Positions 47,363 through 57,768 of a stretch of 64,000 nt of DNA are shown piece after piece. Under the pieces are notes generated by a model. That model saw only the letters and a program-made list of their open reading frames with translations, made no database searches and was not told the origin of the DNA. Position 1 is the first letter of the stretch. Every line of letters starts with the position of its first letter. The translations under genes and the position numbers were made by a program. Origin of the DNA: Endocalyx cinctus (taxonomy: Eukaryota; Ascomycota; Sordariomycetes; Amphisphaeriales; Apiosporaceae). The stretch spans positions 673,394 to 737,393 of the forward strand of contig BCKC01000007.1 of NCBI GenBank assembly GCA_001600455.1, written 5' to 3'.

Positions 47363-49138
47363 TTAGATCTCGCCCCAGCTTCCCATCGGGCCGGTAGTGG
47401 CGATCAGCGAGCCGGTCCCAACAGAGCCGCCGATATCCCAGTAGTGACGGGATGATGAGCAACTACTCCTCCTGACTGATCTCCGCGTGCTTTGACTAGC
47501 ACAACTGGATGCATGCCTAAATAATACAGGACTAGAAGGTGTGGGGGTTGTCTTGGATTTCCTTCTCTCTACGGGTCGGGGCCTCGAAACCAGCGGATGG
47601 TGTTGCCGGACTCGTGCCACCTTAGCCGCCACATCTTGTGTACTCGATGTCGCCAGGTGAGAGGTGCCGCTTAGCCTCAGGTCGCTATTAGAACGTGATG
47701 AAAATCGAGAACGTAGATAGCGGAAGATCAGCCGGACATCTAAGTCTTGTTCCCATTCTTCCTGTGTAAACATGACAGGCGCCCCGTTTTCTTCTTGCGC
47801 CTGCGGCTTAACATGAGCCGAGATAGAGGAATTACGTGCGTGAGGAACATCGATCGGATGTGCTCCAACGGGAATAGTTGGCTGGAACTCGGGCATGACT
47901 ATAGTATTCGGCCCTTCTTTCGTAGTAGATTTTCTTGATGTCGGAACATTCGTGGTCTCTGGAATAGAGGGTAGACCGGCGTATGGGATAGGCATATCTT
48001 GCATGCGACTGTACGTGGAGAAGGCGCCTGGGTGTTCGGAAAGTCGGTGAATCAGCGAACCTAGCTCCTTGGCCACTCGCTCGAGCATTTTCAACTGCCA
48101 CGTCGAATCGGCAGCACCCTCCTCCAAAGAGCCCATTTCGCCAAGGTCGCGTGCCAGCAAGTCCGACGCCTTAGGCGTAGAACACAGACTTTCATCATCG
48201 GGAAGGGCCTCGCCGAAAAGAATCGCCAATAGCTTATCGTCAATACCCATGACATCTCGAATAAATTTTCGAGTAATGCGGCTCCATATAGATTCACGAT
48301 CTGTGTCGGAGTCGCTTTCATTATAGTCGTGCCATTCACCACCGGCGTCTAGATTTTCCTGACTTGTTTCAACTCGCGTTTCTGGCTCGCTCACGCCTTC
48401 CACCTTCTTGTTCGCTGGTCGAGTATTCGCAGAGCTCGCAACAGATCGGCGCCGTCTACGAGTTTCCTTTTGGACTTCTTCTAAGAGGTACCGGCTTTGT
48501 TCCAGCCGCCAAAGCTCTACCCTCCGCAGCTTATCCATCTCCTGGTCCTGTTCATTCTCGAGTTCGGTCTGGGCTAGTTCCAGGCTTTCGCGCCGTCTCT
48601 TGATACGACGAGGATTATACTGCTCGAAAGCGTATAATCGGTTCTGTACGTCTACACCCATGCCATCGTGATCCAACCGAAAAGAACCGAGGCCGTCATG
48701 AGCAGGTACGACGGGTATGGTATGGGGTAGGGCCTGAGATGAGTTGTAGAAGTTAGGTGTAGATCGGAATTCGGGGAGGTGGCTATCGAGGCTATCCAGT
48801 TCGGCATCTTCATCGTCGTCATCTTGCACAGCCTCTGCGAAGCTGGAAGAAGGCTGCTGGTCAGCGCTCGCATCGGACGGTGCGAATGTATCTAGACTAC
48901 CGAGTTCGCTTAACCGAGAACGGCCAGGCGTAGGATTAGACCGATGGGTAGGTGTGAGATATGAAGTTGTTGTACTGGCGTCGATGTCGGCATCGGTGAT
49001 AGGGGAGAAGAGAACCCAAGTCTGCGACTCTTCTATAGGCTGTGAAGCTGACGGGGGAACACTGTGTATATTATACTCTGAAGAAGTAGGCCGGAAGACG
49101 CGCTGTGTCGACTGGCGGGTTGGTTGTTGAAAGGCCAT
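47363..49138 (-). CDS. Uncharacterised protein, disordered with basic helical core
   Basis: The frame is open from 49183, but the first ATG is at 49138, giving 591 residues; the earlier in-frame codon is GTG. Near the N-terminus is SQTWVLFSPITDADI, a short hydrophobic patch in an otherwise disordered region. Residues about 175-240 are a charged helix rich in Arg/Glu (RRIKRRRESLELAQTELENE). An acidic stretch precedes it, and a second ordered patch lies near 475-500 (LDVRLIFRYLRSRF). No enzyme motif, signal or membrane helix is visible, and the gene has no intron. A similar layout exists in hypothetical proteins of other ascomycetes as I recall it; function is unknown. Confidence 0.8.
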   Translation of the reverse strand: MAFQQPTRQSTQRVFRPTSSEYNIHSVPPSASQPIEESQTWVLFSPITDADIDASTTTSYLTPTHRSNPTPGRSRLSELGSLDTFAPSDASADQQPSSSFAEAVQDDDDEDAELDSLDSHLPEFRSTPNFYNSSQALPHTIPVVPAHDGLGSFRLDHDGMGVDVQNRLYAFEQYNPRRIKRRRESLELAQTELENEQDQEMDKLRRVELWRLEQSRYLLEEVQKETRRRRRSVASSANTRPANKKVEGVSEPETRVETSQENLDAGGEWHDYNESDSDTDRESIWSRITRKFIRDVMGIDDKLLAILFGEALPDDESLCSTPKASDLLARDLGEMGSLEEGAADSTWQLKMLERVAKELGSLIHRLSEHPGAFSTYSRMQDMPIPYAGLPSIPETTNVPTSRKSTTKEGPNTIVMPEFQPTIPVGAHPIDVPHARNSSISAHVKPQAQEENGAPVMFTQEEWEQDLDVRLIFRYLRSRFSSRSNSDLRLSGTSHLATSSTQDVAAKVARVRQHHPLVSRPRPVERRKSKTTPTPSSPVLFRHASSCASQSTRRSVRRSSCSSSRHYWDIGGSVGTGSLIATTGPMGSWGEI

Positions 49139-51092
49139 TGTAGTATAAACTTGAGCGGATATGTGAACGGGCTGAAAAGGCACGTATGCCAGTGAATGAG
49201 ATCGATATGATCTTTATTGCTATTGCCCAACTGGGAGTAACCCAGAAGGGAGAATTTAAAAAGATTTTGAAGGAAACAGACAGTCGACTTGAAAATTTAT
49301 AATCTTATAAAAATTTTTCGTAAGATGGGTTTGGCTGAGGTGATATTTAATGTCGCGTGTGGTCGTTCGCTGCTGACTGCATACGTGATAAGTATATAAA
49401 AATATATTTCTTATGCTATTTTGGCTTTCAAGGTGTCGCTAACAAGTAAGTCTTTGCGATAAGTTTTATAAGATGGTATTATTATGTGCAAAGAAGTATA
49501 TTTATGTGTTTGGTATATTGTATATATTGGATGAACTTGAACTGGTGAAAACGTCGCTGATAACGAGGTCGGTGAAGCAGGTCGTGAGAAAACGATAAGG
49601 ATGGCCAGGATTAATGAGGGTCGGGATGATGTAGTCGGCCCCTTAAGCGGGGGTTGAATACCGCCTAACGCCTGTTCTTATAGCAGTCACCTGCTCTTAA
49701 ATGCCGATAAAGGATGCCAACTCTAATCAACTGAACCAAGTCGCGTGAACTAGTACTCATTGAGGGGGGGGGGAAACATAAGAGGAAAAATAAATAGAAA
49801 TAAGAAAAGACTTAAATGGTGAAATAAGTGTCTTTTGATGATGAGTATATGTATGGAATTACTTCCTCCGCTTTTGCCGATATAGCAAGTGTCAAAACTA
49901 TGTCAACAACGTGTAATTGGCGTATGTTTTATGTTTGTAGTAATCCCGACACACCTAGACTGCCAGACTGCCAGATACCCTGACACCTAACGAACGTGGT
50001 GGGGGGAAGCTTAGGACCCTGTTTGCTGCTATTTACGCTCTTGGTTCATTGTTTACCCCCCATCAACCTCCCTAATAGGTTATCAATCAGTGAATCAGTG
50101 GGTCTGTCGGGTAGATAGATCCAGATAACACTACTTGAAGTATCCAGTCAGCCACTCTCAGTCTGACAAGCTGACAAGTTACAACACTACAGGCTTAAAA
50201 TAATATATTCGGGATGAACCGGATTTCGTCGTCACTAATTCTGATACAATTAGCGGTGAAAGTTCCTGGTTGCTGTGATCAGCTGAATTCTATCCCAAAA
50301 TCTTGTACTCTGTACAGACTATTTCCTACATAGCATATATGTACTCCTTTGCCTATGGTAGATAACAAGCAAAGGGTAAATAACTCGGTATACTCGCCTA
50401 TTCTCTAACTAACTCTCAATACCGTGTTTGATTTGGAACCAAACATGGATTATGCAGAAACAATACTGGAAGTCATCTACACTAGACAAGCTAAGTTTCG
50501 TGTCTTCCAATGTTGAGACACGGCCGATAAGTGCCGGGCGTATCATGGAAAATTAGCCAGGCGTAACTACGCGTGCAAAACACCCAGACATCCCAGATCA
50601 TACACACTACCTATGAATCTCGGTGGTCTCCTGACTATCCGAGCCCATGATATCATGTCTTGATGAACTCGGCTACTTAAATTAGTTGCCGATGTCTTAT
50701 CGACTACACTAGAGGCTTAGCGACATAACTTTGAAGTATCTCGGAACTTTACTAATCAGTCTACCCATGAGATGTGATTACAGTATCAGACTGCAATACC
50801 GACATCGGAATTACGTAGAACATTTTCAAGGAGCGTGCTTGTGGTCTTTAATGCATCTAAATAGTGTCGGGCAGTGACGGGCAGTTAAGATAAGCCTCGC
50901 AGGTTACTGCTGTTGAGCAAAGACCCAGTCATACCGGATATGTTCATCCTGTTATCATGTAAATGCAAGATCCGTATTGACTGTCTACTACACAGTACTA
51001 TGGGAGTAACCGATTATGCGCCTATTCCTCGAAACCCAGATTTTGCTATGAACTCTTTATTTCCTCTTATCACCTGAACCAGAAAGAATCCT
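49139..51092. other. Intergenic, no gene seen
   Basis: About 2 kb of AT-rich sequence between the 591-residue gene start and the 3' end of RPL10. It has stops in all frames and no long open frame. Short repeats such as GACTGCCAGACTGCCAGA near 49963 are visible. Nothing else is recognised. Confidence 0.55.
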
Positions 51093-52076
51093 CTATGCCT
51101 CGGTGAAGGCATCGGGGAAACGCTTCATGTTCTGCTCCAAGCTGCCGTGGTTGCTGAGGAACTGAACGTAGGCGCCGTCTACCTTGACGCGACCAGCGGC
51201 CTTCTTCTCCAGATACTCCTCACGTCGAAGGGGGGTGAAGCCCCAGTTCTTGGAGACGATGATCTTTTGTCGGCCAGGGAATTTGTACTGGGATCGTCGG
51301 AGGGCCTCGAGAGCGATGGCACGGTCTATTGATATAATTAGTATTTTCACGTCTTCAAGCACGTCACCCTGACGGCATCGGAATTGGACAATACGCACTA
51401 GAGTCACGAGTTCGCACGCTCAGAAGAATCTGACCGATGTTGACACGGGCGACGGAGCCGTTAGGCTTGCCCCAAGCACCACGCATTCCAGTCTGCAGTC
51501 TATCGGCACCGGCGCAAGACAACATCTTGTTGATACGGACGACGTGGAAAGGGTGAGCGCGGACACGCATGTGGAAACCTTCCTTTCCGGCCATCTTGAC
51601 GAGGTACTTGTTGGCGCAGATACGGGCAGCTTCGAGAGCCTCGGAGCTCAGCTGCTCATACTCGTTAGAGACCAAGTGAATGCAGAGAGGGAAGTCGTCA
51701 ACGGTTGCTCGCTTTCGGCCAAGATCGAAGATACGAATCTTAGGGTCGGGGACACCACGGTTGAACCGGGACTTGGGATACGGCTATAATTTTCAATCCA
51801 CATCAGCTCCTGCTTTTATTAAATCGCTTTTTTTTTTTTTTTTTTTTTTTTTCATTCTTCCGCATGTCAATTATATCGCATTCATCCTGACGAAGATATA
51901 AGGCGTATATCAAATCGACACCGTCTGCAATGATCTAATTTCATTCAATTTTACCACGGGATTACCTCTGACATCCGCATGATATTAAGAATACAACATA
52001 AATTATAAATTATACAAAATCTTTCACTCACCTTGTTCTTGCAGTATCGGTAACATCTTGCGGGACGACGAGCCAT
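51093..52076 (-). CDS. RPL10: 60S ribosomal protein L10 (uL16)
   Basis: Three exons on the - strand, 52076-52032, 51783-51399 and 51325-51093, encode 220 residues, the usual length. The product starts [15 protein letters not shown] and continues with [20 protein letters not shown] across intron 1, then carries the hallmark [20 protein letters not shown] and the exon-3 block [19 protein letters not shown]. uL16 is essential in the large subunit, helps form the peptidyl-transferase region and is added late with Nmd3 and Lsg1. Intron 1 is 248 nt (GTGAGT donor, TTATAG acceptor) and contains a 25-nt homopolymer at 51828-51852. Intron 2 is 73 nt with a GTGCGT donor and a TACTAAT branch. The gene is head-to-head with RPL30. 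Confidence 0.97.
51828..51852 (+). repeat. T25 homopolymer within RPL10 intron 1
   Basis: A run of 25 T on the + strand (A on the transcribed sense strand) inside the first intron of RPL10, close to its 3' half. It is likely length-variable between isolates. Confidence 0.9.
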
Positions 52077-52572
52077 CTTGACAGAATTGATAGATGATTT
52101 TGTCGGTGGTGGTTGGTTATAGGTGGATGGATATGTTGTTGTCGAAAGAGAAGGGAGTCCGGTCCTCTTTGAAGGTCTCACACGAGGCAAATTCTCAGAC
52201 TTGATTTCAAAGCAAAAAGAGTCATCGGTAAGACGCAAGTGGGTGGTGGCGCGCTATCGATTTAATTGGCTTAGTTCTTTTTTGAGAATAGTGGACCTTA
52301 GGGTTATTGAGCCCGGTAAGCACTGGCCACTTTCTTTTTGCCAAATATTGCCAGGTGTATTCATTCCGAACTTTATCCGGTTGGTGGGGGTTAGAAAAAA
52401 GACCAAAATTATTTTGAGAATTACAATTCTGTGTAGTACCTATCTTCTTATTTTTTTTTCTCGACCATCTTTCTACCCTTAAGTTTGAAGACATACCAAA
52501 AGCTTCATACATCCCTTCTTCGATTCCAGACGAATAATCCCAATCTTTGAACATTATTCCGAATTAATCACG
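52077..52572. promoter_or_regulatory. Bidirectional ribosomal-protein promoter (RPL10/RPL30)
   Basis: The 496 bp between the two divergent start codons must serve both genes. It contains TTAGGGTTA at 52298-52306, a telomere-repeat-like box of the type bound by Tbf1 and related factors at ribosomal protein genes in several fungi, and T-tracts near 52448-52459 and 52276-52283, which are typical of nucleosome-depleted promoters. Assignment of these boxes as functional is inference from other species. Confidence 0.6.
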
Positions 52573-53648
52573 ATGGCCCCCAAGAAGAGCAAGAAGGATG
52601 CCAACAGCATCAACTCCAAGCTTGCCCTGGTTATGAAATCCGGAAAGGGTACGCCAATACGAATATTTTCGCTCTGTATTTTGTTATCTCTTTGAGATCT
52701 TAGGTCAACTAATGTGTTGTGCGTGTAAATAGTCACCCTCGGCTACAAGAGTACTCTTAAGAGCCTTCGTAGCGGCAAGGCCAAGCTTGGTAAGAATTTT
52801 CTTCAGTCACTCTTAAGTTCTCTTCAATACGAAACATGACTGACTCGATTTGATATAGTTTTGATCGCAGCAAACACCCCCCCTCTCCGCAAGTCCGAGC
52901 TCGAATACTACTCCATGTTGTCGAAGACTCCGTAAGTACACCTCAGCATTATATCTTGCCTCAAACGGGCAATCCTAAAAGCAGCCTTGTCTCTACACGC
53001 CTCTTTACGGTTTGATTGCTTCATGGTTTGCATAATCTGTCAGCATTAACATGCAGCGGGTTGATATGCATTACCAATCAATTAAGTTCTTAAAAAAGGT
53101 GTATTGGCGACAACACCCCTTCAAGTGCGGATTTAGTGCGAATCCTCGAAGTATTTGGCAAACAGCTCAAATAACTAGGGTGTCTTGCCCGTGCCATCAG
53201 TCGAGCCATATTTATGTCGTTCTATGGGAAATTGTCCTAAACATTAGAAGACACAAGGCCGTACCAGAGCAAAGCCGAAGCCGATGTTCGGCTTGTAACT
53301 AGACAACACCGAAGCCGCACTTGAAGGGTTGATTATGGGGCATTGTTCTATTGTTTTATTGTTGAATGCACTTGCTAACCGGCTCCATTTGTTTTAGTGT
53401 ACACCACTTCCCATCGTCCAATGCAAGTATTACCCAAGCTCATTTCAGTCGAGGAACGGACACACGATATGTCTATGTTCCTCGACACCCCGAGAAGAAG
53501 TCGCGGTAGACTTCGGAGGGTAAAACGGTTTAGCTAACTTTTTATAAAGATCGAATTAGGTACTGCTCTCGGTAAATTGTTCCGATGCTCAACCATGGCA
53601 ATTCTTGATGCCGGTGACTCGGATATCCTTGCCGACCAAACGGAGTAA
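52573..53648 (+). CDS. RPL30: 60S ribosomal protein L30 (eL30)
   Basis: Five exons, 52573-52648, 52733-52789, 52859-52931, 53398-53422 and 53550-53648, encode 109 residues, in the normal range. The product starts [20 protein letters not shown], followed by [16 protein letters not shown] and [18 protein letters not shown], and ends in [17 protein letters not shown]. The first three introns are GT-AG; intron 3 is unusually long (466 nt). Intron 4 is best read as GC-AG: exon 4 ends at AAT before GCAAGT, and the acceptor is ATAAAG after a GCTAAC branch, giving [17 protein letters not shown], which keeps the conserved length and the LGT motif. A GT alternative 3 nt downstream loses two residues and the motif. 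eL30 is a large-subunit protein that in yeast also represses splicing of its own transcript. Confidence 0.95.
53180..53305 (+). ncRNA. Candidate structured RNA in RPL30 intron 3
   Basis: Within the 466-nt intron, GTGTCTT (53180-53186) can pair with AAGACAC (53248-53254), and CCATA/TATGG can pair inside that stem, leaving internal loops. This is followed by AGAGCA (53266-53271), which fits the ANANNA box H pattern, then an 8-bp hairpin AAGCCGAA/TTCGGCTT (53272-53294), and ACA at 53303-53305. Ribosomal-protein introns often host snoRNAs, and this order recalls an H/ACA snoRNA, but the second hairpin is too short for a standard guide pocket. Not folded computationally. Confidence 0.2.
53423..53549 (+). 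other. Probable GC-AG intron of RPL30
   Basis: A 127-nt intron with a GCAAGT donor, a GCTAACTT branch and an ATAAAG acceptor. The donor matches the strong consensus usual for GC introns (exon-end then GCAAGT). Protein continuity across it restores the invariant part of eL30. Confidence 0.75.
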
Positions 53649-55074
53649 ATTTGACGCACAATATATCCACGGACAACGATCAGGCTCTAGTCTAGGAGGA
53701 ATTCAAGCCCGAATATGGGGCAGGGGTAATAGTGTCTTCGTCACGTTTCGTCCATCCTGAAAATCGATTTCGATGGGATTGATGATGTAGATGGAGTTTT
53801 TTATACACGCCCGAGTTCTCTCGCGCGAGACGTCAAGTAGCCACATTAGATCAATGCTCAGCGTCTGAATCTAGCAAGATAGAGATGACTACGGGGATGA
53901 TGAACTCGTGATACCCAATGAATATGATGATGAATCAAGGTTCCTGGTCTCGCTGGTGAATAAATGAACTTAGTAAACAAAAACAATCATATGAAATGGG
54001 TCTTTATTTACCGAGAGGGACGGTTATATTTACGCATGAATATAATAACGAGATTACGCTCGACATAGGGATATGGTGCCTAGGCTAGTAAACCAAAGTA
54101 CCCCCTTATTCATCCTTTATTTTTTTTTTTTTTTTTGGTTATCACAGGTCAGGGATGTTTTTTTTAAACAGGTTACGTGTTCTTGAATATTGACTTTTAC
54201 TTTCAGCAGTTATCGTAGATGACTTTTAAGCATCTTGGTTAAAAGAAAAAAAAAAAAGAGAGAGAGAGAGAAAAGCTTAGATAGTAAGTAATCTCAACTG
54301 ATATGACCTGGTCTAATTGGTCAGAAGGAATCAGAAACATGGACGAGTTTCACGCGACGAAGACGAGTAATATGCAATATATTCGATATTCTTTGAGTGC
54401 ATACATTACATGCCTTTCTAGTATAAGTACTGTATATGCTTAAATGTTCTTATACCCATAATGGATCTAGATATACTGTACCTACTCTGTACACACGTAC
54501 ATAGTACAGAGTACCCATATATACCTTATTAGGTACACATTAATACCCAGATACCCGCGCGGACCTCAATACCCAAAGTATTTTCCTGGTCGGGGATATA
54601 ATCCTCGAGTGATCCGTACTTAAGTTGTATCATATAACCTCAAAGTTATTTTTTTTTTTTTTTTTTGGCTTTCATTATTTAGGTACTTAGTAGGTACTTA
54701 GTTGTGCCAAATCATAACCACTTGCCTAGAAGTACAAGGATGGCGGGGTACCTAAGATATACGTAGAAATAAGGGCCGTTCAATGAAAACCCCGTTCTAC
54801 CTTATCGGTCCCTTATACAGTTTACTATTGTATTTTATATAGGTAGAGAGTAAAACCATGTAGACCGTAAAAAGACCTGCTAGTGTAGGTACTCTGTAAT
54901 TAAAGACAGTTTATGCTACGCATGAACTCGGGTATTACAATAGCTTTTGCAATAGATATTACTTTGAATTGACATAGCAACCCTTTTTTTCTTTTATTTG
55001 CCTATGCTATTTTGTTTTAATTTTATAACTTACTAGCAAAAAAAAAAAACGTTTCTTCATTTCTTCATTTCTTC

Positions 55075-55106
55075 TCCTCTCTCCCTCTCCCTCTCTCTCT
55101 CTCTCT
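55075..55106 (+). repeat. CT-rich tract
   Basis: Thirty-two bases of C and T only, ending in an alternating CT run, about 500 bp upstream of the coiled-coil gene start. CT-rich tracts are common upstream of fungal genes; a promoter role is inference. Confidence 0.7.
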
Positions 55107-55469
55107 ATAATCTTTTTGATACATCTCTGATGCCTTCTTTTCTTCCTCTTTATTTCATTTATTTATAAAGTATCCCCTCCGATTTTGATTTGAAAATTCA
55201 TTCATTTTTTTTATGACTTGGAATCGCCCTCGACCGCACCATAATAGGCACATACATATATCACCAGGATCACTTGGCGTCGGTCGGTGCTTATCCACTT
55301 CAAAGGAGTGTTGTACAAATCAAAAATAGAATCAGAAAAAATCAAAAAAAATAATAAATATCCACAGAGTATCAACCAGTCAATCACATAACGTCAGCCA
55401 CATATTCAACAAACCCCATCTATAGTCGTTGGACATCTATCATAAATCAACCCATCAACCCACCAACCC

Positions 55470-55522
55470 ACCAACCAAAACTACCACCACCACAACCACA
55501 ACCACAACCACAACCACCACAA
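55470..55522 (+). repeat. ACC/CAACCA repeat in the 5' leader
   Basis: An A/C-only repeat with several CAACCA units, probably within the transcribed leader of the following gene. One frame reads as a Thr run, but this is not coding evidence. Such unstructured CAA-rich leaders favour ribosome scanning; that is inference. Confidence 0.7.
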
Positions 55523-55607
55523 CTTCGCTTCAAGTACATAATTATACTGCTACTAATAATTTGTTCTATTTTATTGCATCATCTCGCTTTGAGTTCTCAT
55601 CATCGTC

Positions 55608-57768
55608 ATGTCCGCTGCTACCAAAAAGCCGTTATCTACGGCTCACGGGCGGGAAAGAGAGAATAACACCACTGCCACTACTCCTTCGAGACCAGGACGC
55701 GCGTCGCCGTCTACCCCTACAGGTACGCCGAACGGAACAAGTAATACTCACTCGAGAACGCGATCTATTCGGAGTGGGACGCCAGTCTCTGCCCGCGCCG
55801 CCGCTACCCATAGAGCTACATCATCTTTAAGCATATCTGCCAACTCGATGGATCCCGATGTACGTGCCGAGACTGTCGCCCTGATCGATGATCTCAAGGA
55901 AAGATTACAGAAGGCAGACACATCGTCGGAGCAGAATAGGAAACAAGCCGAGGTCTTGCAGTCGAGGCTTGAAGAGGCCCTTAAAGAACAAGCTAAACTA
56001 GAAGAGAGGACGCACGAAAGTGAAGAACAAATCGAAGCGTTGAGAAATGAGAAGAGGGACGCCGCTAGACAGATGCGCGAGATGGAGGCTATCTATGAGG
56101 CCGAAAGGAGTTCTATGATGAAGGAGAAGGAAGAGATGTCTAACCGAGAGGAAGAAATGCAAGCCGTCATTAATCGTCTCAAAGAAACTTTGAATCAGAG
56201 AAATGCTGAAGACGAATACCGCCCGACTAGACAGTGTATGAAACCCTCCCATTTCTTTTCTTTTTCCTTTTTTTTTTTTCTTTTTTGTTCTTCCACCCTT
56301 CTCCCCTTTCTGTCCTTTGTTCTTCCTTCTTTTCTTTTCATCTGTCTTCGGTGTTGTACCATGATCAAGAGTTTGAAAAGGGGAAGAAAAAAAAAAACGC
56401 TGTAGTCATGTAAAGAGATACTAATGAGGTGGTCTTGTAATAGCAAACAACTCATCTCCCAACGTCGATGGTGGAAATTTCGCTCCGCCATCTTCTATCC
56501 AACGCAGCGATTCCAGGAATACGTCCAAGTTATTACTCCAGAAAGATAAATTGATTGAGTCGCTACGTCTCGAACTAGCCGAGGCCCAAATCAAGCTAGT
56601 CGAATCCGAAAACCAAGGCGGTGGGCGAGTACATGAAGTCGAGAGACTTCTCATGGAGGCCCGGATGGCTAATGCGCGTTTGATGGAAGATAACGAATCT
56701 TATCAACTGCTACTCCAAGAGAAGACCCTTCACGGTGACTTTGGGAAGGGCGACTTTAGCTACATGAGTGGCCCCTCGAGTAATCAAGACGCTCTCAACG
56801 CGCTTGAAGGACGAAGCAGCACCGGTGGCCTTCCCACTCCTGCGGGAACCAGCCTTGCTGATGAATTAGGCTCCATCGGCGACGATGCTACCACCGAGGC
56901 TGGGGATGAATATACTCGTCGTCTAGAGTCTGAACTACGTGCGGCTAAGGATCAAAACAAGGCGCTGACTCTCTACATCAACAAGATCATCGAACGACTC
57001 TTGCAGCATCAAGAATTCGAACATATCCTAGATCAATCCACCGATTTCAAACCTGGCAGCAACGTACACAAGGATTTGCCGGCACCTCCACAAGACGCGG
57101 CAGGCGTAGGAGCTTCTCTACTTCAGCGAGCAAAGTCCATTGCTACCGGTGCAGGAGGAGCCCGACCGAAGCCGAGGCCCATGACCATGATGTCTTCGTT
57201 GACCAACGGCTCGCAAATGTCGGCGCATAACAATCCTGACACGGCGCCTAGCATCCCCATCGGCTTGGGTCGATCCCAGAGCACACGCCGCGGCCCCGGC
57301 AGACCTATGAGCGAGCAGTTCACGGGCGCAGCGGGTATCGTCAACGCCATGTACAAAGGCCCAGACGGTCCCTTGTCGCCGGCGCTTAGCAACCCTCGCA
57401 GCTCCCAGACCTTTTTCTCGGGCATCTCCACCCCAAGAATGACGTCGGCGAGCGGGAACAGCGCCGGCACTTCTGGCAATTTCCCCGGTATGCGCAGCGA
57501 GACGAGCAGCGTAAGTGGAGACTCGGTCACCGGCGGCGACGGCGCGTCGTCGAGCCAATCCCCACCTCGAATCGGCAGCGGACATAGCTCCGAGACTAAA
57601 TCCAACCATACGACGCAGACGTTTGCGGGCAACAAGCCGAGGCCGTTGAGGCTGGTGCAAGAGAATGCTGCGCCAGAGCCGCAGAACAAACGCGGTAGCT
57701 GGTACGGTTGGGCTCAACAGGCCTGGACCAAGAAGGACGAGAATGCCCCCGAGTCTATCCGAGAATAG
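55608..57768 (+). CDS. Coiled-coil protein ('M protein repeat' type), unknown role
   Basis: Two exons, 55608-56235 and 56444-57768, encode 650 residues. The 208-nt intron has a GTATGA donor, a TACTAATG branch and a TAATAG acceptor, and is rich in T. After a Ser/Thr/Pro-rich head of about 80 residues come heptad-rich segments (about 85-205, then about 240-285) with runs such as KEEMSNREEEMQAVINRLKE. A short conserved helix near 355-380 follows (DQNKALTLYINKIIERLLQH). The C-terminal half is disordered and ends WYGWAQQAWTKKDE. Related ascomycete proteins are often labelled M-protein repeat or coiled-coil proteins on composition alone. The helix-plus-tail layout suggests an adaptor or cytoskeletal role, but this is inference. 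Confidence 0.87.

Larger units (their letters stand above)
53649..55607. other. Intergenic and long 5' leader
   Basis: Downstream of RPL30 and upstream of the coiled-coil gene. It contains a T-tract at 54119-54136, an A-run with AG repeats at 54245-54275, TAGGTACTTAG units at 54681-54702, a CT-rich tract at 55075-55106, and an ACC/ACA-rich tract at 55470-55522. The frame at 55429-55830 comes from that tract and was not accepted. Confidence 0.5.

Noticed and set aside
51784..52031. Possible C/D snoRNA in RPL10 intron 1
   Set aside because: GATGAA and CTGA words are present, but no terminal stem or proper box spacing is seen, and a 25-nt homopolymer lies between.
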